Source: Eudorina sp. 2006-703-Eu-15 (Eukaryota > Chlorophyta > Chlorophyceae > Chlamydomonadales > Volvocaceae). Taken from it: 64,000 bases of DNA. The position numbers and the translations under genes are program-made. The stretch covers positions 2,700,721 through 2,764,720 of the forward strand of contig BDSI01000001.1 of assembly GCA_003117195.1 (NCBI GenBank). The letters run 5' to 3'. This document shows positions 49,090 through 57,259 of this stretch, piece by piece (positions within the stretch are counted from its first letter, which is position 1; each line of letters starts with the position of its first letter). The notes under the pieces were generated by a model. That model was not told the DNA's origin. It searched no databases and saw only the letters and a list, made by a program, of their open reading frames with translations.

Positions 49090-49674
49090 TCATTGTACCA
49101 GCCAGGCATCGCGCAGCTGCGTGTAGAGGGGCTGTCCCAGGCACACGCGCGTCAGGGAGAAGTGCGTACAGCTGCACAGCCCCGCGCCATCGACCGAGTC
49201 GCTACGCGTCGTCTTCAGCACCCAGCAGCCGTCCGACGCGCTGCTCTGGTTGCCCTGCACCACCAGGCCATAGTACTGGGTCGCGCCGCTGTCCACACCC
49301 GATTGCGGTGTGGTTGGGCCCTGAGGCCTCAGGGCCGCCATCAGCGCACCCGCCCCTGCCCCGTGTTCACTCAGCAGCGCCTCGGTCCGAGGCACGGGCG
49401 CGGTCACCTCACCCGGCTCACAGCACGTCCCCACCTGACCTTCAACCACCTCGCTAGCAGCCGCGGGCGGACAACCCGCGACAGGGGAGCAGGCAGCGGC
49501 CGCGGCGGTTGCGCAGGAGGCGCAGGTAGCATCCATCGCCGGCGTTTCCGTCGTCGTGCAGGCGCCCGGTGCGGGCTGGGACGCCGCCTGGGCCTGCGTT
49601 CCTGTTGCGGCGTAGACGCAGTGATGCTCGGGGCGGGGAGGCGATGGGTCTCACGAGCACGAGTCCGTTGGCGC

Positions 49675-50181
49675 CAGTGTTGCTATCTTCCAAAACGGGG
49701 AAATAGAATTCCGCAGGTTTCCGGCCTGTCGCCAGTAGCCAAAAAACCTTTGGCAGGGCAGATTTTGGGGGGCTTCCTAGGTGCCAAAAAATAAAAACCT
49801 CCGAGGCAGGGCGGAAATATTTCTGCGTGTTTCGACAGCAGGGCCACTGTTACCACAGCGACGACAGGGATTCTAAGTCCATGGAGGCCTGAAGCGCGCT
49901 TTCTTTGCGTCGCGGATGCATATGGGAGGGTAACCAGGAGTTGGGGACACGGCATTCGAGTGTGTTTTGGCGGTAGACAGGTGTACGATGCAGGATTTTT
50001 CCCTGCGCCTGCAGATTTCCAGGCCTTTTTGGTAGTCTGGAAAACAGTTGGCAGGGCAAATTTCCGGCTCTCCACAGCGTCAAATAAATGAAATCTCGCA
50101 GGTTTCTTGGGGGTCCGGGAAATAGAAAATTTCCGGCTTTTTTGCCCGTAAATATTCTTTTTATTTAAGATAGCAACACTG
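49675..50181 (+). mobile_element. hAT-like MITE, 507 bp
   Basis: 15-bp terminal inverted repeats CAGTGTTGCTATCTT are flanked by the exact 8-bp target duplication gttggcgc (49667-49674 and 50182-50189). The empty site is intact in copies 1, 2 and 4. There is no transposase frame. The left interior reads ccaaaacggggaaatag, the right interior aaatattctttttattt. This is a different family from the MITE at 31200, but both share the GCTATCTT part of the terminus. Confidence 0.92.
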
Positions 50182-50241
50182 GTTGGCGCCGCTGTTGCGC
50201 ACGTGGGTCGCGAATTCGGTCCATCTCTGCGGGGCCCAAGC

Positions 50242-50751
50242 CAGTGTTGCTATCTTAAATAAAAAGAATATTTACGGGCAAAAAACCCGGAATTTTCTAT
50301 TTCAAGGACCCCTAAGGAACCTGCGAGATTTCATTTATTTGACGCTGTGGAGAGCCGGAAATCTGCCCTGCCAACTATTTTCCAGACTACCTACCAAAAG
50401 GGCCTGGAAATCTGCAGGCGCAGGGGCAATTCCTGCATCGTGCACCTGTCTACCGCCAAAACACTCTCTAGTGCCGTGTCCCCAAGTCCTGGCCACCCTC
50501 CCATATGCATCCGCGACGCAAGGAAAGCGCGCTTCAGGCCTCCAAGACTGAAAATCCCTGTCGTAGCTGTGGTAGCAGTGGCCCTGCTGTCGAGACACGC
50601 AGAAATATTTCCGGCCTGACTCGGAGGTTTTTATTTCCTGGCACCTAGGAAGCGCCCCAAAATCTGCCCTGCCGAAGGTTTTTTTGCTACTGGCGACAGG
50701 CCGGAAATCTGCGGAATTCTATTTCCCCTGTTTTGGAAGATAGCAACACTG
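50242..50751 (-). mobile_element. second copy of the same MITE, opposite orientation
   Basis: Same 15-bp terminal repeats and an interior that is the reverse complement of the 49675 element with substitutions and small indels. Flanks give an imperfect 8-bp duplication (ggcccaag on the left plus one extra c, ggcccaac on the right). Only 60 bp of host sequence separate the two elements, so they form a large inverted repeat able to fold into a hairpin. Confidence 0.88.
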
Positions 50752-51965
50752 GGCCCAACCCAACGCGGCAACCAGCACAACTCGCATCCGTTGGTTTCAA
50801 GGGACCCCGACCCACTGCAACCAGTCAGGCAACTACCAATCAGGCAAACCTGACCCGTCACATGTTCGGCTGTGCACGTGTAAGCATGACCGCATGTGGC
50901 AGTATGTGGCCACAGCCTCATGACGACGCCCGCTGCACCTTGGAGGCCTCCCCCCTTTCATCCGCCTAGGTCCCAGTAGGCCCGGCGGCTATCTGCGCAC
51001 AGCGCTGCGCACCTGCGGGTTGTCGGCCACGGCCGGCAAAACAGGGACCGTCTCGAAGTGGTGCTGCAAGTTGCCGTTGACTTCACGACTGCTGAAGACC
51101 AGGTGCAGCGTTGGCGCCCGCCCGCGTTGCCCGGCTGTCGTGACGATGTTCCGCACGCAGGGCGTCAGCCATGTGTGGCTCCCCACCGCGTTGCCACTGC
51201 TGCTGGTGTTGTTGCTTGACCGAACACCACCAGCCCCTGACGGGGTCCTCGTCTCCATCAGCGGGAAGGATATTTGCCCGATCGCAGGCCTGCGTCAAGC
51301 CAGCCACACCCGGGTAAGCGTGCCTAACCCAGTTGAAACCAGCTTCTCGATACGGTGTCGGTAATAACTGACCTGCCCACGTCGGGACGCGGCGACTGCC
51401 TCACTGCGAGGTCTCTTCTACACAGGTATCCAAGATGAACACATGGGCGGCATGTAACAGCAGACGGTGCAGCCTGGAACGGACCACTCGCTCGATGCCC
51501 TGGCCTGTGCACGGCCATGCCGGCTGTCCTGGCACTTGGTCTCGGTGCAGTGGTTTGTGCCATTCAGCTTTACGTTTTCTACTGTACGGGCCTACCTAGG
51601 ACTTTACCTAATGCACGTCACAGGGTGAGTGTAAGTTCTGGTAATCAGAGCAGGTCACTCAAGAGTCCTCCAACAAGTAGGGGTCGGCTTCCTCGAAGCC
51701 GGAAAAGGGCGGGGCCCCCTATAATCCGTACAGGCCGCTTGCTTTAGAAGGAAAACTCTATTACCGCGCAACAGTGTGAGAGAGTGAAAGGTTGACATTG
51801 GGGTGTCGTTGATGTTGAAGGGGGATCGGCGTGCATAGATTCACCAAGCCCAAACACGTCGGCAGCCCCGAAACCATCCTGCAGTAAGCGCCGCCGGCAG
51901 CCGGCGACGGCGGTCACCGTATCGGCACTATGGTAACGATAGTCGCCTCAAAAGATAATAACAAA

Positions 51966-52277
51966 TTATAACATTTTATTTTTAATAGCAATTCTAACTA
52001 ATTGGCTTTTGCCAGGTGCTATCTTAAACATCACAGGAGTAACTGTTAAATCTTTTGTTTCCTTTAAAACTTCTTTGCCTTGGACATTTTCCACTTTATA
52101 GACAATTAATTGGAAATGTTTCACTTCATTACTATCATTCTTAAGTGTTAAGGCAGCAATCTTCTCGTCTTTATTGATCTTTAATTTTACCGGGGTAATA
52201 GTAAAAGATCCATAAGCAAAAGTTGGTAAAATACAAAGAATTAATAAACTTAGCTTAGTATAAAAACTTTTTTTCAT
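51966..52277 (-). pseudogene. N-terminal part of a pilus-type periplasmic chaperone, Rickettsiales-like
   Basis: 103 codons. Residues 1-22 (MKKSFYTKLSLLILCILPTFAYG) form a textbook Sec signal peptide. Then follow SFTITPVKLKINKDEKIAALTLKN and TVTPVMFKIAPGKSQLVRIA, the first strands and the P.....PG..Q.VR(I/V) signature of the PapD-like chaperone N-terminal domain. The family is usually about 230-250 residues, so more than half, including the second Ig-like domain, is missing. The frame exits into KNKML-stop. Low GC and Lys/Ile/Asn-rich codons differ sharply from the surrounding DNA. In bacteria such chaperones are encoded with spore-coat-U pilins, and a piece of one lies directly upstream. In a nuclear setting it should not be functional. 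Confidence 0.75.
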
Positions 52278-52301
52278 ATTATCTTCTCACAATTTAATTA
52301 T

Positions 52302-52391
52302 TTAAAATGTTACAGTTACTGTTACTGTATCAGTGTAATTACCAATCAATGCAGTTTGATTAGCAGGGATTCTTCCAGGCTTGCATCCTCA
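52302..52391 (-). pseudogene. C-terminal tail of a spore-coat-U (SCPU) domain pilin
   Basis: Thirty codons ending PGRIPANQTALIGNYTDTVTVTVTF-like: the residues GNYTDTVTVTVTF-stop are the hallmark last strand of SCPU-domain secreted pilins. Only the tail survives; an in-frame stop lies just upstream at about 52392. The next gene on the same strand starts 24 bp downstream and is the chaperone, the usual gene order of Csu-type chaperone-usher clusters. This short piece is therefore supported by its neighbour. Confidence 0.7.
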
Positions 52392-52434
52392 AAAAAGAGT
52401 TACTACCATTTAAAAATTATTAAGAATTTATATT

Positions 52435-52557
52435 ATGGCTAGAAAAAGTATTTTTAAAAAATCTCAAATAAATCATTCTTTGAAATGTTTTACATTTAGC
52501 AAAAACCCTATTCGATCAATTTTAGCTATTTTAACTCTAGGAATTGCTACAAATTAA
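52435..52557 (+). other. 40-codon AT-rich open frame
   Basis: ATG to TAA, starts MARKSIFKKSQINHS and ends SILAILTLGIATN. Basic N terminus, hydrophobic end. I do not recognise it. It lies 11 bp upstream of the LptF-like start, so it may be the end or start of another bacterial gene fragment. Confidence 0.3.
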
Positions 52558-52568
52558 GCAATTTTTTA

Positions 52569-52724
52569 ATGTTAATTTATAAAAAGTATATTGCGCAAAC
52601 TATCCTCTATCCTTTTATAGCGTTAAGTTTTGTGCTGACTAGTCGTGTATGGATTACACAGATATTGAAGTTACTATACCCCGGTAATCTCCTTATACAT
52701 TTCCCAAGCAAACGCTCTTTGTAG
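52569..52724 (+). pseudogene. N-terminal fragment of an LptF/LptG-family permease
   Basis: 51 codons. MLIYKKYIAQTILYPFIALSFVLTS..VWITQILKLL matches the conserved start of YjgP/YjgQ (LptF/G) permeases: a short basic N terminus, a first long TM helix and a VW.TQ.L..L segment. These proteins carry lipopolysaccharide from the inner membrane with LptB and are normally about 350-400 residues. Here the similarity stops after residue 36, at a CCGG step, and the frame ends at 52724. It is a broken bacterial gene on the opposite strand to the chaperone piece. Confidence 0.6.
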
Positions 52725-52934
52725 TAATAAATTTAATATTGGCACCAAAATTATAACATTAATAGAATAAGAAAGAAACTTCTAACTTTTGATAAAGCAA
52801 CAAAGACGGACTTATTATCCGAATATAATTCCTCTATTGAAAAAGCCAAATTTCTAAAAATTTATTTTGGTCAGGGCAAGTACTAGATGATCTGTACGAA
52901 GTCAAAAAATCTATGGATAATCCAATTTTGTTCC

Positions 52935-53290
52935 AGAATGCTGAACTTTTTTCCGTAAATTTTCTGTTACTGCATGTTTAGGTAAAGCAATTATATCGAC
53001 CCCTTCTGGATTGGTTTTAGTAAGTAAAGCTTCTCATAATCATTTAAAATTTGATGAGAAACATGAACTTTTAAAAGTTTACACCCGTTAAATTTCTCTA
53101 TACTTCTAAGAGCATCAATTCCATAAACCCCTGATGAGATAGCAATAATTTTATCTTTATCTGAACATTTAAAGCTTTGAGAAATCTTATCAAGATCTTG
53201 ATAGTTTACCTCTGCACTACCACATCCGTCTGTCAAGCAGATGATCTCAAAGCAAGCTTGAAGCATCCTTGTTTTGCCGTGAAACTGTAG
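52935..53290 (-). pseudogene. bacterial gene fragment, possibly ELM1-like
   Basis: Minus-strand frame with ICLTDGCGSAEVNYQDL, KDKIIAISSGVYGIDALR and KLLKVHVSHQ. A one-base loss near 52996 shifts the frame, after which the other frame reads VDIIALPKHAVTENLRKK and soon stops. LTDG at the start, an I.SG..G..AL block and a D.IALP.H block suggest the ELM1/GtrOC1-type putative glycosyltransferases found in alphaproteobacteria, but I rate this as tentative. Codon use is AT-rich like the other fragments. The start beyond about 53290 reads into GC-rich non-bacterial DNA. Confidence 0.4.
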
Positions 53291-53317
53291 TTGTTTGGTC
53301 CGTCGGCAGGCATGCAA

Positions 53318-53927
53318 CCCTTCAGTTGCACGCCCGCAGCAGACGTGAACCTCTAAAGTTTGCTATCAATAGTTACATAGCAAATATAAGGCAAAAACAG
53401 GGTGCGAAAAAGCCGCGGTGAGACCCGGACTTAAGCCATCGGAACTGGAGAACTCGTTGGCACTCGGTACGCTATCCCTTTGCATCTTGAAACTTTGATT
53501 CAATACATATTGTTGATTTGTATTCATCTGGCAAGACAGAAAGGCAAATCTTGATGTTGGTGGTATCTTGATGTTCAAAACTTCAGAACACTATCGAAGT
53601 TCAATTTAGCACGCGCCGCCCATTCCTAATCCAAGTATTCATCACGCGACACCTGTTGCAACAAACATGAGCGCGAGAGGCGTTGGGTGGATGTTGACTC
53701 GGGTCCATGGAGACCGCGGAGTTTTATTTTGACCGTTTGTGCGCAAAGATTTTTTTTCAGCCAAACCAAAGTTACCTTGCAATAGAGGACAATTAATATG
53801 ACAAACATTGCGAATTAGTTTAGCGGATAATGAACGTTTTGCCGTTACCTACGGACACACGGACACACTGACAGGGGCAATCCTAGGGGGCGGGCCCCCC
53901 GAACGCGCTTCGCGCTGGGCCCCGCCC
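53318..53927. other. right part of the insertion, no gene recognised
   Basis: Mixed-composition DNA with no recognised coding motif. It contains acggacacacggacacactg at about 53850 and ends in the GC hairpin block described for the insertion. After 53927 unit sequence returns, with a 27-32-bp local duplication (aatagtttaggactcaatga twice, 53955-54005). Confidence 0.5.
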
Positions 53928-54701
53928 AAAAAAGTTCCAAAGCTTTGTCTGTAATAGTTTAGGACTCAATGAATAAATTCAATAGTTTAGGACTCAATGA
54001 ATAAATTAAAGTCATACAAGTTGTTGGGCTTGTGGGAGCTGGCTTGTGGTCTTGCCGTGGAACCCTGGAACCCTCGCGCCAGGCACGCGCCTTGGTACGC
54101 CATTCATCCCATGGCGCAATCATGGTCTCATTACTATTTACAAATTGTCGTGCACAGGGTTCACTTTACGTCCTTCGTCTAAGAACCTGCCTTCTCATAC
54201 TGAAAAGCCTACGCTTCTCCGGCAGGAGACAACCTACAGGCACCCAAACCCCAATCTTGCGTTTTCTCCAATCCAAAAATCTCATAGAAGGTTGTCCCAT
54301 TCTTCAGAAAATCCTAAAAGGTTGTCCGGGAAACGTAAGATAGCCAGGCTGGTGGTGCTGCGTGGTACTGAACATGGTACTGCTCGAACTGGCTCGAACT
54401 TGGAGAGCTGCTTAAACTTGGAGCGCTGCTTGAACTTGGAGCGCTGCTTGAATCTGGGTCCACTGGGAGCCCGTTTGCATCAGTTCATACAGTATACTAT
54501 AGATAACTGTTTGCAACACAGAGCCCGGCGGATATCATGCCCCAGCTTTTGCCAGCTTTGGCAAGTGGACACACCCTTCCGCGCCCTGTGGTCGCCGCGG
54601 CCTGTGCCTTTGCCTGGCGAGTACAGTGCAGCACCATTGACGCCGCTCTCGCTGCTAGCCAGCCGCGCACTCCACCAGCTGCAGCAGCCGACTCGCCGAA
54701 G

Positions 54702-54875
54702 ATGGCTGCTTGCTTTACGCGGACCGCTGTCTGCCTAGCGCCTTCACTGCCAAGTCATGAGTTGGGGCAGCGCCGGCCGGCCGCGTGTGAGCATTTGCTG
54801 CAGCCTTGGCTTCCTAAACAAGAAACCCGAGCCATCGAAGCCGTCGTCATCGGGCTCCGAGGCGCTGGCTTGGGT
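54702..54875 (+). pseudogene. coiled-coil protein gene, copy 3, cut by the fold-back
   Basis: The ATG and transit-like N terminus (MAACFTRTAVCLAPS) are present. A 4-bp insertion (ggcc) disrupts the frame near 54780, and the sequence turns back at 54875 before the membrane helix. The coiled coil is absent. Confidence 0.7.
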
Positions 54876-55022
54876 GCCCGATGACGGCTTCGATGGCTCG
54901 GGTTTCTTGTTTAGGAAGCCAAGGCTGCAGCAAATGCTCACACCCGGCCGGCGCTGCCCCAACTCGTGCCTTGGCAGTGAAGGCGCTAGGCAGACAGCGG
55001 ACCGCGTTAAGCAAGCAGCCAT
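54876..55022 (-). pseudogene. coiled-coil protein gene, copy 4, cut by the fold-back
   Basis: Mirror of the copy-3 fragment: starts MAACLTRSAVCLAPS on the minus strand at 55022 and runs into the palindrome centre. No membrane helix or coiled coil remains. Confidence 0.7.
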
Positions 55023-55857
55023 CTTCGGCGAGTCGGCTGCTGCAGCTGGTGGAGTCCGCGGCTGGCTAGCAGCGAGAGCGACGTCGATGGTGCTGCGCTG
55101 TACTCGCCAGGCAAAGGCACAGGCCGCGGCGACCACAGGGCGCGGAAGGGTGTGTCCACTTGCCAAAGCTGGCAAAAGCTGGGGCGCGATATCCGCCGGG
55201 CTCTGTGTTGCAAACAGTTATCTATAGTATACTGTATGAACTGATGCAAACGGGCTCCCAGTGGACCCAGATTCAAGCAGCGCTCCAAGTTCAAGCAGCT
55301 CTCCAAGCTCTCCAAGTTCGAGCCAGTTCGAGCAGTACCACGTTCAGTACCACGCAGCACCACTAGCCTGGCTATCTTACGTTTCCCGGACAACCTTTAG
55401 GATTTTCTGAAGAATGGGACAACCTTCTATGAGATTTTTGGATTGGAGAAAACGCAAGATTGGGGTTTGGGTGCTTGTAGGTTGTCTCCTGCCGGAGAAG
55501 CGTAGGCTGAGAAGGCAGGTTCTTAGACGAAGGACGTAAAGTGAACCTTGTGCACGACAATTTGTAAATGAGACCATGATTGCGCCATGGGACGAATGGC
55601 GTACGAAGGCGCGTGCCTGGCGCGAGGGTTCCACGGCAAGACCACAAGCCCAACAACTTGTATGACTTTAATTTATTCATTGAGTCCTAAACTATTGCAG
55701 ACAAAGCTTTGGAACTTTTTTGGAGGACTCTTGAGTGACCTGCTCTGATTACCAGAACTTACACTCACCCTGTGACGTGCATTAGGTAAAGTCCTAGGTA
55801 GGCCCGTGCAGTAGAAAACGTAAAGCTGAATGGCACAAACCACTGCGCCGAGACCAA

Positions 55858-57259
55858 GTGCCGGGACAGCCGGCATGGCCGTGCACAGGCCAGGGCATCG
55901 AGCGAGTGGTCCGTTCCAGGCTGCACCGTCTGCTGTTACATGCCGCCCATGTGTTCATCTTGGATACCTGTGTAGAAGAGACCTCGCAGCGAGGCAGTCG
56001 CCGCGTCCCGACGTGGGCAGGTCAGTTACCGACACCGTATCGAGAAGCTGGTTTCAACTGGGTTGGGCACGCTTACCCGGGTGTGGCTGGCTTGACGCAG
56101 GCCTGCGATCGGGCAAATATCCTTCCCGCTGATGGAGACGAGGACCCCGTCAGGGGCTGGTGGTGTTCGGTCAAGCAACAACACCAGCAGCAGTGGCAAC
56201 GCGGTGGGGAGCCACACATGGCTGACGCCCTGCGTGCGGAACATCGTCACGACAGCCGGGCAACGCGGGCGGGCGCCAACGCTGCACCTGGTCTTCAGCA
56301 GTCGTGACGTCAACGGCAACTTGCAGCACCACTTCGAGACGGTCCCTGTTTTGCCAGCCGTGGCCGACAACCCGCAGGTGCGCAGCGCTGTGCGCAGATA
56401 GCCGCCGGGCCTACTGGGACCTAGGCGGATGCAAGGGGGAGGCCTCCAAGGTGCAGCGGGCGTCGTCATGAGGCTGTGGCCACATACTGCCACATGCGGT
56501 CATGCTTACACGCGCACAGCCGAACATGTGACGGGTCAGGTTTGCCTGATTGGTAGTTGCCTGACTGGTTGCAGTGGGTCGGGGTCCCTTGAAACCAACG
56601 GATGCGAGTTGTGCTGGTTGCCGCGTTGGGTTGGGCCCCGCAGAGATGGACCGAATTCGCGACCCACGTGCGCAACAGCGGCGCCAACGGACTCGTGCTC
56701 GTGAGACCCATCGCCTCCCCGAGCATCACTGCGTCTACGCTGCAACAGGAACGCAGGCCCAGGCGGCGTCCCAGCCCGCACCGGACGCCTGCACGACGAC
56801 GGAAACGCCGGCGATGGATGCTACCTGCGCCTCCTGCGCAACCGCCGCGGCCGCTGCCTGCTCCCCTGTCGCGGGTTGTCCGCCCGCGGCTGCTAGCGAG
56901 GTGGTTGAAGGTCAGGTGGGGACGTGCTGTGAGCCGGGTGAGGTGACCGCACCCGTGCCTCGGGCGGAGGCGCTGCTGAGTGAACGCGGGGCAGGGGCGG
57001 GTGTGCTGATGGCGGCCCTGAGGCCTCAGGGCCCAACCACACCGCAATCGGTGTGGACAGCGGCGCGACCCAGTACTATGGCCTGGTGGTGCAGGGCAAC
57101 CAGAGCAGCGTGTCGGACGGCTGCTGGGTGCTGAAGACGACGCGCAGCGACTCGGTCGATGGCGCGGGGCTGTGCAGCTGTACGCACTTCTCCCTGACGC
57201 GCGTGTGCCTGGGACAGCCCCTCTACACGCAGCTGCGCGATGCCTGGCTGGTACAATGA
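55858..57259 (+). pseudogene. unrecognised multi-exon gene, copy 4 (now on plus), frameshifted
   Basis: The VFILDTCVEE stretch (about 55880-56025), the LHLVFSSRDVNGNLQHHFET stretch (about 56110-56386) and the last exon (56602-57259) are all present. In the last exon one C is missing from CCTCCCC near 56718 and one G from CGGG near 57049, so the frame is lost and then partly regained for the conserved tail ending WLVQ at 57259. Both changes are homopolymer shortenings, so sequencing error is possible. Confidence 0.5.

Larger units (their letters stand above)
49090..51500 (-). pseudogene. unrecognised minus gene, copy 3, broken by two MITEs
   Basis: The C-terminal exon is open from 49090 to about 49620 with the conserved tail. 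It then has a 4-bp insertion (ctcggggcggggagg) that shifts the frame, and two MITEs interrupt its 5' part. The middle stretch (about 51290-51010) and the VFILDTCVEE stretch (about 51500-51380) remain. An extra 11 bp (cttctcgatac) before the second exon is shared only with copy 4. This copy cannot be translated as one product. Confidence 0.5.
51672..53927. mobile_element. 2.25-kb insertion with AT-rich bacterial-type core
   Basis: Unit sequence ctccaa|aaaaagttcc (as at 14430) is split here and resumes at about 53928. Copy 4 has the intact empty site near 55720. Outer parts are GC-rich: the left begins with a small hairpin (ggcttcctcgaagcc), then gggcggggcccc; the right ends with ggggcgggcccccc, a gcgcttcgcgc hairpin and ggccccgccc. 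Reverse-complemented, the right end also starts gggcggggccc, so the two ends share a short inverted similarity. The core (about 51940-53310) is strikingly AT-rich and holds four broken bacterial gene pieces on both strands. Whether the GC-rich ends are a transposable element is inference. Confidence 0.85.
30400..54875 (+). repeat. segmental repeat copy 3, expanded and interrupted
   Basis: Starts at the same junction as copy 2. It follows the unit order as far as the coiled-coil gene, about 9 kb of unit sequence, but spans 24.5 kb. Extra DNA includes a hAT-like MITE (31200-31600), the satellite array (33323 to about 43560), the GGCGT/poly-G array (45221-46205), a 635-bp segment (47223-47857), two more MITEs (49675-50181, 50242-50751) and the bacterial-type insertion (51672-53927). 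It stops at the fold-back point and lacks the unit's RT end. Confidence 0.9.
53956..55715. repeat. core of the large palindrome, spacer 54856-54875
   Basis: Reading outward from the 20-bp spacer tccgaggcgctggcttgggt, the left and right flanks are reverse complements with few differences (one extra gtc in the left arm 10 bp from the centre). The spacer is itself unit sequence (compare 15210-15230) and belongs to the left arm. The right arm starts gcccgatgacggc, the complement of gccgtcatcgggc. This is a fold-back junction rather than an old diverged inverted repeat. Past about 55720 the symmetry continues but is interrupted in the left arm by the insertion. Confidence 0.92.

Noticed and set aside
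52435..52557. Ribosomal or other named small bacterial protein
   Set aside because: No motif strong enough to name it.
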